Positions 46,213 through 54,739 of a stretch of 64,000 nucleotides of DNA are shown piece after piece. The translations under genes were made by a program, and so were the position numbers. The notes beneath the pieces are model-generated. The model saw only the letters and a list, made by a program, of their open reading frames with translations. It had not been told where the DNA came from and did no database searches. How positions within the stretch are numbered: position 1 is the stretch's first letter; each line of letters starts with the position of its first letter. Source of the DNA: Methylacidimicrobium sp. B4 (GTDB lineage: Bacteria; Verrucomicrobiota; Verrucomicrobiia; Methylacidiphilales; Methylacidiphilaceae); assembly GCF_017310545.1 (NCBI RefSeq), contig NZ_CP066203.1, positions 744,001-808,000 on the forward strand. Reading direction: 5' to 3'.

Positions 46213-47955
46213 ATGGCCTACGAAGTCTTTGCCAGGAAGTACCGGCCGCGCAGCTTTGCGGAGATCATCGGTCAGCCGCACATCGTGCGGACGCTCGCCG
46301 GAGCGATCCGGCAGGGGCGCGTCGCCCAGGCTTATCTGTTCGCCGGACCCCGGGGGACCGGCAAGACCTCGACCGCTCGCATCCTCGCAAAAGCCCTCGA
46401 GTGCACGGGCGGTCCGCGCGTCGATTTCGATCCCTCCGATCCGATCTGCTTGGAGATCGATGCCGGCCGCTCCCTCGATGTCCTCGAGATCGACGGAGCC
46501 TCCAACAACGGGGTCGAGCAGGTGCGCGAGCTCCGGGAGAGCGCCCGTTTCGCCCCCGCCCAGTGCCGGTTCAAGATCTACGTCATCGACGAGGTCCACA
46601 TGCTCACCCAGGCGGCGTTCAATGCCCTCCTCAAGACCCTCGAGGAACCGCCGGCCCACGTGAAGTTCATCTTTGCCACGACCGAGCCGCAAAAGGTTCC
46701 GGCCACCGTTCTCTCCCGATGCCAGCGGTTCGATTTCCGACGGATTTCCGAAAGGGAGATCGCCGGCCATTTGTCCTCGCTCTGTGCCGCCGAGGGCCTC
46801 ACCGCGGATCCAAAGGCGCTCGCCCTGCTCGCGAGGAACGCGGAGGGCTCTCTCCGAGATGCGGAAGGATCCCTTGACCAGCTCGTCGGCTTTTACGGCG
46901 GCGAGCTTTCCGAGAAGGTCGTCCTCGAAATGTTCGGCATGGCCGGAACCGGCCCGATCTCGAAGCTTGCCCAACGGATCACCGAAGGGGCAGCCGGTGA
47001 AGCGCTCCGGCTGCTGCGCGGGCTGCTCGAATCCGGGAAGGAGGCGATGGTCCTCTCCCGGGAGCTCGTCCACCTCTTCCGGAACGTCGCCGTCTACCAG
47101 GCTGCACCTGCCCTCATCCAGGAAGAGCTTCCGGCCTCGGAGCTCGCGGAGGTCGAAGCATTGGCCAGGACCATTTCCCCCGACATGACGCTCTCCCTTC
47201 TGGAAGACCTCACCCAATGGGAAGGGCGCCTGCGCTCGGCGGCCAATCGCAACCTCCTGCTGGAAATCGGCGTCCTCGAGCTGACCCATCACAAGGAGAA
47301 GGTTTCCCTCGAACGGCTTCTTCGCGAGCTCTCCCCTTCCACTCCCCGGTCGGCCCCCGCCGATCTCGCGAAAGTCCCCTCCGCCCCGAAGGGATGCGCA
47401 CCCGTTTCCCCAGAGCCGACTCTTCCGCCCGCTCTCTCCGCTGTTCCGACCCCGAAAGCGGAGGCCCTCGTGGAACCCGGGTCTCCGGGAGCGGCCTCGG
47501 CTCTCCCGGCATCGGCTGCCACCCCCGCCCCCCCGGAGGAAGCGTGGCGGCAGGCGGTCGACCGTTTCGTCCAGAAACGGCCCCTGGAGGCGGAATCGAT
47601 CCAGAAGAGCCGTTTCCTCGAGAAACGGGGAGCGATCATCGAGATCGCCCTTCCCAAGGACTTCCGCCAGAAGGCCTCGTACTTCACCGATCCCCAGAAC
47701 CTTCCGATCCTGGAAGATTCCCTCCGGGAGCTCCTTGGTGAACCGGTGACCGTCGAGTTCCTGCTGATCGATCCTCCGGTTGTGCCGGAACAGAAGAAGC
47801 GCCCGGAGCCGTCGGCAAAGAAGGAGAAGAGCGTCGGTCCGCAGGAGCCGGTCACCGAGGAAGCATTTCGCAACGACCCGCTCATTCAGGAGGCGCTGCG
47901 GGTCTTTGAAGCACGGATCGTTTCCGCAACCCCCCCTCAACCCAAGACGATATGA
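46213..47955 (+). CDS. dnaX: DNA polymerase III tau/gamma subunit
   Basis: A 580-residue clamp-loader ATPase. FARKYRPRSFAEIIGQPH, Walker A GPRGTGKTSTAR, Walker B YVIDEVHMLT, ALLKTLEEPPAHVKFI and the sensor SRCQRFDF are as in the family. The zinc module that normally has four cysteines after Walker A is reduced: only C..PIC remain (residues about 63 and 79). A Pro-rich linker from about 360 leads to a C-terminal tau-like domain. The start at 46213 avoids overlap with the SRP RNA. The stop overlaps ebfC (ATGA). Confidence 0.95.
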   Translation: MAYEVFARKYRPRSFAEIIGQPHIVRTLAGAIRQGRVAQAYLFAGPRGTGKTSTARILAKALECTGGPRVDFDPSDPICLEIDAGRSLDVLEIDGASNNGVEQVRELRESARFAPAQCRFKIYVIDEVHMLTQAAFNALLKTLEEPPAHVKFIFATTEPQKVPATVLSRCQRFDFRRISEREIAGHLSSLCAAEGLTADPKALALLARNAEGSLRDAEGSLDQLVGFYGGELSEKVVLEMFGMAGTGPISKLAQRITEGAAGEALRLLRGLLESGKEAMVLSRELVHLFRNVAVYQAAPALIQEELPASELAEVEALARTISPDMTLSLLEDLTQWEGRLRSAANRNLLLEIGVLELTHHKEKVSLERLLRELSPSTPRSAPADLAKVPSAPKGCAPVSPEPTLPPALSAVPTPKAEALVEPGSPGAASALPASAATPAPPEEAWRQAVDRFVQKRPLEAESIQKSRFLEKRGAIIEIALPKDFRQKASYFTDPQNLPILEDSLRELLGEPVTVEFLLIDPPVVPEQKKRPEPSAKKEKSVGPQEPVTEEAFRNDPLIQEALRVFEARIVSATPPQPKTI

Positions 47956-48260
47956 ACCTGAACAAGATGCTCAAGCAGGCCCGAGAGCTACAGGAGCGGG
48001 CCCAGAAGTTGCAGGAAGATCTCGCCTCCCGGCGCTTCGCCGTCGAGGGAGCCGGCGGAAAGCTCCGCGCGGTCGCCAGCGGCGGAGGCGAGCTCCTTGA
48101 TCTCTCGATCGCTCCTGAGCTCGTCGCCGAAGGGGATGCCCAGATGCTCTCCGAGCTCATCCTGGCCACCGTCCGGGAGGCTCTCGACCAAGCTCGCCAG
48201 GCGAGCGCATCGGAAATGCAAAAGCTGGGAGCCGGCTTCGGCATGCCGGGCATGCCCTGA
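47952..48260 (+). CDS. ebfC: YbaB/EbfC nucleoid-associated protein
   Basis: A 102-residue protein. The N-terminal coiled coil KMLKQARELQERAQKLQEDL, the central sheet (GAGGKLRAVASGGGELLDL) and the C-terminal helix with SASEMQKLGAGFGMPGMP are typical of YbaB/EbfC. It forms homodimers that bind DNA with little sequence preference. The ATGA overlap with dnaX and the recR gene 20 bp downstream form the classic dnaX-ybaB-recR operon. Confidence 0.93.
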   Translation: MNLNKMLKQARELQERAQKLQEDLASRRFAVEGAGGKLRAVASGGGELLDLSIAPELVAEGDAQMLSELILATVREALDQARQASASEMQKLGAGFGMPGMP

Positions 48261-48280
48261 GCCAAACCGAGCGCCCTCCC

Positions 48281-48880
48281 ATGGCCGATTATCCCCCGAC
48301 CGTTCGCGAGCTGCTGGCCGCCTTGCGCGAGCTGCCCTCGATCGGTCCTCGTTCCGCAGAGCGGCTCGTCCTCTTCCTGCTGGAAGAGACCAAGGGGACC
48401 AAGGAGCGTCTCGCTCGCACCCTCCAGGCGGCGGGGACGCGGGTGCATCCCTGCGCGCGATGCGGCTTTTATGCGGAGGAAGAGCTCTGCGAGCTCTGCC
48501 GCGACCCGATCCGCGATCCGCTACTCTGGTGCGTGGTCGCCTCCGCTGGGGATGTCCTTCGCATCGAGCGGGCCTCGGCCTTCCGCGGCCTCTACCACGT
48601 CCTCGGCCGCAAGCTTTCCCCACTGGAAGGGATTGGGCCCGAAGAGCTCCCGACCAGCCATCTTCTGGCCCGCATCGAGCGGGAACATCCCCGGGAGATC
48701 ATCCTCGCCCTCGGCACCGACGCCGAAGGAGAGGCGACGGCGCTTTACCTGGGTCAGATCCTCAAGAAGACGGGCGCCCGAATTTCGAGCCTGGCCACAG
48801 GCCTCCCCGCCGGAGGCGGACTCGAGTTTGCCGACAGCGTCACGCTCAGCTACGCGCTGGCGGGACGTCGCGAGTTGTAG
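48281..48880 (+). CDS. recR: Recombination mediator RecR
   Basis: A 199-residue protein. The helix-hairpin-helix LRELPSIGPRSAERLVLFLL, the zinc finger CARCGFYAEEELCELC (four Cys), the Toprim part (WCVVASAGDVLRIERA..) and the C-terminal Walker-B-like ATGLPAGGGLEFAD are in order. It works with RecO to load RecA at gaps. It is the last gene of the dnaX operon. Its last 35 bases overlap the 3' end of the convergent universal stress gene. Confidence 0.95.
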   Translation: MADYPPTVRELLAALRELPSIGPRSAERLVLFLLEETKGTKERLARTLQAAGTRVHPCARCGFYAEEELCELCRDPIRDPLLWCVVASAGDVLRIERASAFRGLYHVLGRKLSPLEGIGPEELPTSHLLARIEREHPREIILALGTDAEGEATALYLGQILKKTGARISSLATGLPAGGGLEFADSVTLSYALAGRREL

Positions 48881-49376
48881 CCGGATCGGCCATCGTCCCG
48901 GCCTTGTCGCGCGATTCCGCACCGGCCTGAGCCGTGCCCACCGACCGCGGCACCCGCGCGATCAGGACAGCGCAAGCCGCCTCTTCGCTGACGCGAGCCG
49001 CGACGCTGCCGAGAGCCCTCCCCCAGGCCCCGAAGTGGCCGCTGTGGCCGAGAACGATCAGCTCGAACCCTTTTTCCTCCGCAAACCGGACGATCTCGAA
49101 CGCGGGGCTCCCGGTCTTTCGGGCAAGGGTCGCGGAATGCCCCCATCGCCGAGAGGCCGATTCGACATCCTTCTCGATCTCGGCGAGGAAAGCCTCCTCC
49201 CGCTCCTGCTGCATCTCGATCTCGCGGCCGATGTCGAAGAAGAAATAAGGCACGGGAGGAACGACCCAGAGCACCCCGCACTCGCTGCCGAGCGAGCGCG
49301 CCAAGCAGAGCCCCTCGTCGAGGGCGGTCCTTCCCCCTTCGGAACGGTCGTAGGCGACCAGGATTTTCTTGTACAT
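48846..49376 (-). CDS. Universal stress protein (UspA family)
   Basis: A 176-residue single Usp domain: KKILVAYDRSEGGRTAL at the N-terminus and GHSGHFGAWGRALGSVAARV, matching the ATP-binding G2xG9xG(S/T) motif. The segment VPYFFFDIGREIEMQQ is an aromatic-rich insertion. The C-terminal tail (residues about 148-176) is hydrophilic and overlaps recR. Members bind ATP and help survival under stress; the target is unknown. The ATG at 49376 matches the family start. Confidence 0.9.
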   Translation of the reverse strand: MYKKILVAYDRSEGGRTALDEGLCLARSLGSECGVLWVVPPVPYFFFDIGREIEMQQEREEAFLAEIEKDVESASRRWGHSATLARKTGSPAFEIVRFAEEKGFELIVLGHSGHFGAWGRALGSVAARVSEEAACAVLIARVPRSVGTAQAGAESRDKAGTMADPATTRDVPPARS

Positions 49377-49511
49377 GGCTCCTCCGCTCTTCCTAGTCGA
49401 GCGGGAGTCGGCTCGCAAAAAAGATCTTCCCCGCTCGCCCTATCCGAGCGACCCCGGGAAGAGCGCCGCCCAGGCAGCAGGCGGTCGGGCTCCCCGATCC
49501 ACCGGCCCGGA

Positions 49512-50162
49512 TCAAGGCCGCGGCCTCCTTGCTCTCTCCAGGAGTCGCTTGCGCCAGAAGCGATAGCCGAGAAATCCGAGGATGATCACCGCCACGACCT
49601 CCCCGATGCCGAGCGAGGCGAAGCTCTTTGGAGAAGGCATGCCGACGGCGATGGGAAACCGGAGCACGACTGGCTGGCTCGCACCATTCACAACCCCTTG
49701 GGGCTTGACCTCCAGGATATAGCGTCCCGGGTTTGAGAAATAGACCCGAAAGGAAGCGATTCCTTCTCGATAGACATGCGCCGGCGCCTCCGCCACCACC
49801 TCCCGGCTCGCCTCCCGGACCAGCGTCAGGACGATCGGCATCTTCCAGAGCGGGTGGCTGATGAGATCGAGCACCAGGGTCACCTCGCCGGTCTTGGGAA
49901 CGTTCTCGCAATAGCTCTCGTACATCTTCATCGGCTCGTACTTGCAGATGTCGAGATGGGCGGTGTAGCCAGCTTCGCTGACGATCCCGCAATCGATCGG
50001 TCCCTTCGGACGGTGGCGGTGGGCAAAGGAGGAAGTCGGAAGAAGGAGAGAGGCAGCCAGGAGGCAGAACGCGAGCCGAAGCAGCCAGCCGGAAATTTCC
50101 CGACCTCGTCTCCCGCCCGCACTGCCTGGGAGGCTTTCCGGCGCTGTGGATCCGTTGCTCAC
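49512..50162 (-). CDS. Periplasmic membrane-anchored protein, His1 paralog A
   Basis: 216 residues. The signal peptide ends in PTSSFA, so the mature protein would start at H48 (HRHRPKG). A beta-rich domain has Cys at 58, 73 and 85 (DCGIV, DICKY, SYCENVPKTG) and His in GYTAHLD (H69). It ends in an Ig-like strand pair (GRYILEVKP...VVLRFPIAVGM) and a C-terminal membrane helix (VVAVIILGFLGYRFW). It is clearly paralogous to the gene at 50576: both share CGxxxxxGY..H.D, YCxNVPxTG, LVLDL, GRY..E and RFPI..GM. The N-terminal His resembles CopC-like copper proteins; copper binding is inferred. No known family was recognised. Confidence 0.75.
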   Translation of the reverse strand: MSNGSTAPESLPGSAGGRRGREISGWLLRLAFCLLAASLLLPTSSFAHRHRPKGPIDCGIVSEAGYTAHLDICKYEPMKMYESYCENVPKTGEVTLVLDLISHPLWKMPIVLTLVREASREVVAEAPAHVYREGIASFRVYFSNPGRYILEVKPQGVVNGASQPVVLRFPIAVGMPSPKSFASLGIGEVVAVIILGFLGYRFWRKRLLERARRPRP

Positions 50163-50575
50163 GTTCTCTCGTCAAGCCTACTCGGGAGCGAAGAACGGGG
50201 CAAAAGGAAAAAACGAAAATCCCCGGCAGAAGCCGGGAGGCCCTAGGATCATGCAGGGAAGACCCCCGTCCAGAAACCGCCATCTCTCGCGGCGCCCGGA
50301 TTCCTTTGCGCAGAAGGGGCAAAAAGGGAGAGCGGCCCTCGACGCAGCGGTCTTCCCACTCTCGCCCGCGGCGGCGAAAGCCAGGAAGCGCGTGGCTTCC
50401 CAGGCGGAAGGGAGATGGTTCGCGCATCGGGGAATCTCCTAGGCCAGACGCCATGAAAAGCCGGGAGACTTTCTTCTTGCCGCGACGGCGAAAGTGCTAG
50501 TAATTGGTGCATTAGGCTCAAATATTGTCCCGTTCGCCTCTCACGCGGAGCAGGGATCAGCAAAAGGAGAACTCG
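50163..50575. other. Intergenic region between divergent His1 paralogs
   Basis: 413 bp. No gene is supported. The left part is GC-rich; an AT-richer stretch lies at 50490-50530 before the plus-strand paralog. It must hold promoters for both divergent genes. Confidence 0.5.
50477..50503 (+). promoter_or_regulatory. Weak candidate promoter for paralog B / multicopper oxidase
   Basis: TTGCCG (50477-50482), 15 bp, TAGTAA (50498-50503), preceded by TGC at the -10 (extended form). The -35 resembles the TTGCCA of both pmo promoters. It is 70-100 bp before the ATG at 50576. Spacing is short, so this is tentative. Confidence 0.3.
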
Positions 50576-51196
50576 ATGCGGAAGAAATGGCTCACCTTGG
50601 GACGGATCCTGGGGATTTCCCTCGCCCTTGCCTGGGGCGCTCAACCGCGCTTGGCCTGGGCGCACGGCGGAGGAAGCGGCGGGCTCGAATGCGGCATGAT
50701 GCAGCAGGGGGGGTACGCGATTCACATGGATGTCTATGTCTACGGCCACGGCGGCATGGCCGGCATGGGCGGCATGGGGAACTTCAAGACCTATTGCCGG
50801 AACGTCCCGACAACCGGGAAGATGAGCCTCGTGCTCGATCTGGTGACCCCGCAGCTTCGGAAGATCCCGATCGAGTGCAAGGTGCTCTCTTCCGACGGCC
50901 AGGTGGCCGCCCACTTCCCCGCCCAGATCTACTCGAGCGGAGTCGCCTCCTTGGACCTTGATTTGCCGAACCGAGGGCGATACATGGTGGAGCTCACGCT
51001 GGTCGACAAGGCCGGACCCGATGGCAAGCCGCTGGTCTTCCGCTTCCCGATCACGATTGGAATGGGCGTTGTCTGGATGGGGCTTGGGGCTGCGGGGCTG
51101 CTCGTGGTGGCAGGAGCTGGTATCCTCGTCTATCGCCGGATGGCGCGCCGGACGAGGCTCGCCGGACCTCCCGGCATCGAGGCGAGCGCCTCCTGA
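50576..51196 (+). CDS. Periplasmic membrane-anchored protein, His1 paralog B with Met/His-rich loop
   Basis: 206 residues. The signal peptide (RKKWLTLGRILGISLALAWG) ends PRLAWA, so the mature chain would begin at H30 (HGGGSGG). Cys occur at 39, 74 and 101; His at 50 and 58. Residues 57-68 (GHGGMAGMGGMG) form a Met/Gly/His-rich loop that could bind Cu(I); the paralog lacks it. The end is Ig-like strands (GRYMVELTLV...LVFRFPITIGM), then a C-terminal helix (VVWMGLGAAGLLVVAGAG). GGAGA precedes the ATG by seven bases. It is upstream of, and probably cotranscribed with, the multicopper oxidase. Confidence 0.78.
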   Translation: MRKKWLTLGRILGISLALAWGAQPRLAWAHGGGSGGLECGMMQQGGYAIHMDVYVYGHGGMAGMGGMGNFKTYCRNVPTTGKMSLVLDLVTPQLRKIPIECKVLSSDGQVAAHFPAQIYSSGVASLDLDLPNRGRYMVELTLVDKAGPDGKPLVFRFPITIGMGVVWMGLGAAGLLVVAGAGILVYRRMARRTRLAGPPGIEASAS

Positions 51197-51279
51197 GGCT
51201 CCCCTGGCGCGATCGGGCATCTTCGGCTATTGTGAATCAAAAGGATAGAATCCTTCCACCAGTGAACAAGGGGAAAGAG

Positions 51280-52968
51280 ATGCTGCAACCCGTAGGAAGA
51301 ACGAAGAGGTCGGCTTGGCTGCTCCTGCTCGCCGCAGCGGTCGTCGCCGCCGCCGGGAGCCTGCTGCTTCTCCAGAAACGTGGCGCCGGCCCATCCGGGC
51401 ATTACGACTTCTCGGTCGATCCCGACGCCTATCCGGGCACGAAGCCTTCTGAGGTGGTCCACCTGAAGGATGGGGAGAGCTTCTCGCTTTCGGCCGTCAA
51501 GGTGCAGGAGACGATCGCGGGAGCGAAGGTCAAGCAGCTCGCCTACAACGGCTCGGTTCCTGGTCCCTTCTTCTGGATTCCGCAGGGGGCTCATATCACC
51601 GTCTCTTTCGCCAACCAGACCGGGATCGCGACCACGATCCACTCCCACGGGGTGCGCCAGGACAACGCGCAGGATGGCGTTCCGGATGTGACCCAGCCGG
51701 CGATCGCTCCGGGAGCCAGCTACGTCTACCATTTCCGCTTCCCAGACCCCGGAGTCTACTGGTACCACCCCCATTTCCGGGATGATTTCGAGCAGGAGCT
51801 CGGCCTCTTCGGGGTCTACATGGTCGAGCCCACCGAGAAGGATTATTGGGGTCCGGCCAACCGAGAAGTTCCGCTGGTCCTCTCCGACATCCTGATCAAG
51901 GACGGCGTGGTCCCCGAATATCATGCCGACTATATCAACTTCGCGTTCATGGGAAGGTACGGGAACATCCCGCTCGTCAACGGGAAAACGCATGCCGTGA
52001 TCGACGTCAAGAAGGGAGAGGTCCTTCGCCTCTACCTGGTTGACAGCGCCTCGGCCCGCCCCTTCCGGATCCAGACGCCCGGTGTCCAGATGAAGCTCGT
52101 CGGTACGGATGGGGGACGCTACGAGCGCGAGCAGTGGGTCGACGCCGTGGTCGTCTCTCCCTCGGAGCGGCAGATCGTCGAGTGCTACTTCCCGAAGGAG
52201 GGGGAGTACAAGCTCATCCACCACGCCGTCGACCCGCTGGTCGGCGCGCGGACCTACGAGCTCGTGACCTTCCGCGTCGGCTCGGAAGAGGAGAGCCAGT
52301 CCTACGCCAAGGAGTTCGCAACTCTGCGGGAGAACAAGGCGACCATCGACGAGACGGAGGCGCTGGCTACCCGCTTTCGCGACACGCCTCCGGACAAGAC
52401 GATCCGCTTTCTCGTCTCGGTCTCAAAGCAGGCCGCCAAGGGGCTCGAGGAGCCGGGGAGCGCCCCTTCTGGCGCTCCAAAGCCGGGTGCCGCCTTTCCC
52501 GGGCTCCTGACGATCCTGGCCAAGACCGGAGCCAAGGTCGAATGGGAAGACCACATGTACAATCAGAACAAGGCATCGACCTCGCGCGAGGTACACTGGC
52601 AGATCGTCGATCTCGATACCGGCAAGGTCCTGGGACAGAAGATGGAAAAAGGCATGGGCGACATGGGGGGCAACATCGACTGGACCTTCAAGCAGGGAAG
52701 CTTCGCCAAGATCCGGATCATCAACGACATCCATTCCCTCCACCCGATGCAGCATCCCTTTCACATCCATGGACAGCGTTTTCTGGTCCTCAACACCAAC
52801 GGAGAGGATAACCCGAACAAGGCTTGGAAGGACACGGTGCTCGTCGGCGCGGGCGACACGATGGATATCCTGGTCGAGATGAGCAATCCCGGAACCTGGA
52901 TGGCCCACTGCCATATCCTGGAGCATCTCCATAGCGGGATGATGTTTTCCTTCGCTGTCACACCTTAG
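51280..52968 (+). CDS. Multicopper oxidase
   Basis: 562 residues after a hydrophobic signal/anchor (SAWLLLLAAAVVAAAGSLLLL). All copper motifs are present: HSHG (121-124), WYHPH (161-165), HPMQHPFHIHG (488-498) and HCHILEHLHSGMM (543-555), giving one T1 and a T2/T3 trinuclear site. Lengths fit a three-cupredoxin laccase/CueO-like enzyme. Met-rich bits (KGMGDMGG) occur near the C-terminal domain. Possible roles are Cu(I) or phenol oxidation in the periplasm. The ATG at 51280 has AAGGGG upstream and is preferred over the GTG at 51232. It is between paralog B and the DUF3347-like gene. Confidence 0.9.
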   Translation: MLQPVGRTKRSAWLLLLAAAVVAAAGSLLLLQKRGAGPSGHYDFSVDPDAYPGTKPSEVVHLKDGESFSLSAVKVQETIAGAKVKQLAYNGSVPGPFFWIPQGAHITVSFANQTGIATTIHSHGVRQDNAQDGVPDVTQPAIAPGASYVYHFRFPDPGVYWYHPHFRDDFEQELGLFGVYMVEPTEKDYWGPANREVPLVLSDILIKDGVVPEYHADYINFAFMGRYGNIPLVNGKTHAVIDVKKGEVLRLYLVDSASARPFRIQTPGVQMKLVGTDGGRYEREQWVDAVVVSPSERQIVECYFPKEGEYKLIHHAVDPLVGARTYELVTFRVGSEEESQSYAKEFATLRENKATIDETEALATRFRDTPPDKTIRFLVSVSKQAAKGLEEPGSAPSGAPKPGAAFPGLLTILAKTGAKVEWEDHMYNQNKASTSREVHWQIVDLDTGKVLGQKMEKGMGDMGGNIDWTFKQGSFAKIRIINDIHSLHPMQHPFHIHGQRFLVLNTNGEDNPNKAWKDTVLVGAGDTMDILVEMSNPGTWMAHCHILEHLHSGMMFSFAVTP

Positions 52969-53114
52969 CACGTAGCCATCCTATTGCTTCGTGCGATTCC
53001 TGCCGTTATGCTCTCTTGGGTAGTCTCGGGAAGAGGAGAGCGCTATCGCTATCGCCCGCTAGGGCTACGAATCGCGATCTGACGAGGATGGAGAGCGCAG
53101 AGGAAGAGGAGCCT

Positions 53115-53579
53115 ATGAGAGGAAGTCAGCGAGTCCTGGCGATTGTCTGGATCATAGCCGCTTGGGCATCGGCGGCCGTTGCCGCGCCCCTTCCTCCCGA
53201 CCTCGACGCGGTGATGCCCCCCTACCTCGCGATGGGAAAGGCGCTCGCGGAAGACTCGCTCAAAGGAATTCCCTCCCAGGCGACTGCGATGAAAGGCCTC
53301 GTCGAGCGCGCAGGAAGCGGCTTCTTCCCGAAGGAGCTGCCCCAAGATCTCGATCGACTCGCCAAAGCGGGCGATCTCGATGCCGCCCGTCTCGCATACA
53401 AGGACGTCAGCGACCGGCTGATCACCCTCTTCCGGGAGCACAAGGTCCAGACGGGCCGCTACTTCGTCTGCACCTGCCCGATGGCGCAGGCGAGCTGGAT
53501 TCAAGCCGACAAGGAGATCAAGAATCCCTATTACGGCTCGGCCATGCTTCTCTGCGGCGATGTGACGGAAACTTTTTAG
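53115..53579 (+). CDS. DUF3347-like secreted protein
   Basis: 154 residues with a signal peptide (VLAIVWIIAAWASAAVAA). The helical domain ends in CTCPMAQASWIQADKEIKNP followed by YYGSAMLLCGDV. It closely follows the DUF3347 pattern (CPMA..WLQ...NPY.G..ML.CG) found at the end of CusB-type copper efflux proteins or alone. The Cys/Met pattern could bind Cu(I). GGAG stands four bases before the ATG. It is 146 bp after the multicopper oxidase on the same strand, so a shared copper role is plausible. Confidence 0.8.
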   Translation: MRGSQRVLAIVWIIAAWASAAVAAPLPPDLDAVMPPYLAMGKALAEDSLKGIPSQATAMKGLVERAGSGFFPKELPQDLDRLAKAGDLDAARLAYKDVSDRLITLFREHKVQTGRYFVCTCPMAQASWIQADKEIKNPYYGSAMLLCGDVTETF

Positions 53580-53878
53580 CTTGGCCGCTTTCCGTTACCG
53601 CAGGAAAAGCGGCAGGCCCCGCAAACGGATCCGAAGAGAAAAGCCGCTGGGCTGCTGAAGCTCCGTTCGTGAACCGAACTGAGCCGACGGACTAGAACCC
53701 CCCCGCTGAGAGGTACGTCGGACCGTGAGCGAGCGTCCTGGATTTGGCTACCCTCGCTCTCGGTAGTCGCTTGCCTTGCTCACTACCCTGCCTGCAGGCC
53801 GGCTGCCCGTTTCCGTCCCATTTCTCGGTCGATCCGGGCAGACCGCCTGCAAAATCGTTCCGACTTGTGCGAAGGTGG
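53580..53878. other. Intergenic, no gene seen
   Basis: About 300 bp between the DUF3347-like gene and a tiny minus-strand ORF. It has a GC-rich inverted repeat (CCGCTTTCCGTTACCGCAGGAAAAGCGG-like, about 53585-53612) just after the stop codon that may terminate transcription. No RNA gene is recognised. Confidence 0.35.
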
Positions 53879-53947
53879 TTAGCCCTTGATCGCAAAAGCC
53901 GCGACGAAAATCAGCATCCAACAAAGGACGAGCCAGATTGCACCCAT
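53879..53947 (-). CDS. Very small single-helix membrane protein (22 aa)
   Basis: The reading MGAIWLVLCWMLIFVAAFAIKG is one membrane helix with a charged end. It is preceded by a strong Shine-Dalgarno (AGGAGGAGAGATAT directly before ATG). Such tiny proteins often stabilise larger membrane complexes, as CydX does for cytochrome bd; no partner is known here. The good ribosome site and the strict hydrophobic pattern are the only evidence that it is real. Confidence 0.5.
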   Translation of the reverse strand: MGAIWLVLCWMLIFVAAFAIKG

Positions 53948-54285
53948 ATATCTCTCCTCCTCTCCCTGCAGCGGGCCACCCGCTTTTCCTCCCACTTCTG
54001 GTGGGCGGTGCCGCAGCCCGCTCCGATGCTCCCAACTTTGCCCAACGGACGCGAGGCGCGCAAGAAATTTGTGCTCTTGAACTGCAACGAAGGGAATGGG
54101 CCGAATCGACCTTCCGAAAGGTCCGGGAGAACGAGATCGCATTTCCGGAAAACCGCCTTTGTGGCAGGAGACTTTTCCCGAGACGGCTCCGCTCTCATGC
54201 GGAAACCGTCCGCAAGGCCAACTTTCTTCTCCGTCTGCATCATTCTTGCATTTCCAAGCCCGGAAACTTTGCTAGGTTAGTCCTT
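53948..54285. other. Intergenic, no gene seen
   Basis: 338 bp between the divergent 22-residue ORF and the 53-residue ORF. It is slightly AT-richer than average. It should contain promoters for both; none can be set with confidence. No RNA structure recognised. Confidence 0.35.
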
Positions 54286-54447
54286 ATGGTTGCCAATCCC
54301 AAATGGCCGCCCCCGGGAGGAGACGGAAGCGATACGAATTTTCGCAACCTCTTGATCTTTCTTTTCGTCGTGATCACCCTCACCGTCATTCGATTTGCCT
54401 ACGAGTTGACGGGCGGATTGGGATTTTTTTCGCCCGCCCAGTGGTAG
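54286..54447 (+). CDS. Small membrane protein (53 aa)
   Basis: The start MVANPKWPPPGGDGSDTN is hydrophilic. One membrane helix follows (LLIFLFVVITLTVIRFAY), then a short tail GGLGFFSPAQW. No family is recognised. No strong Shine-Dalgarno is visible (GTTAGTCCTT before ATG). It is codirectional with the copper-linked genes. It resembles in plan the 68-residue protein at 63092, near the other side of the pmo operons. Confidence 0.45.
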   Translation: MVANPKWPPPGGDGSDTNFRNLLIFLFVVITLTVIRFAYELTGGLGFFSPAQW

Positions 54448-54499
54448 TTCAGCAGCTCCACCGGCGAAGTCCGGAGCGCCTCGCTCCCGCCGCAGGCAA

Positions 54500-54697
54500 T
54501 TATGGGCGGTGGCTTCGCGCAAGGAAGGCGAGCACGGCCAGCAGAAAGCAAAGCCCAAGGACCACTGCGAGATCGCCGCGAAGCCGTGCCGGATCGCGCT
54601 TCCAACTATAGGCCGCCCGTAGTCCGTAGGCGGCCAAGAGAAAGAGCAGGAGGCCGCCGGCCCCACTGAGGAGCAGACGCCACAGCCTTTCGCTCAT
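54500..54697 (-). CDS. Small membrane protein (65 aa), two helices
   Basis: MSERLWRLLLSGAGGLLLFL starts a helix. A basic loop (SWKRDPARLRGD) and a second helix (LAVVLGLCFLLAVLAFLA) follow. No family is recognised. The opposite and other frames are also open here, so coding is supported only by the strict amphipathic and hydrophobic pattern. It lies just downstream of the FecR-like gene on the same strand. Confidence 0.45.
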   Translation of the reverse strand: MSERLWRLLLSGAGGLLLFLLAAYGLRAAYSWKRDPARLRGDLAVVLGLCFLLAVLAFLARSHRP

Positions 54698-54739
54698 CGG
54701 TGCTCCCGCGGCCTGCGCGGCAAACCGGGCCCGGCGAAC

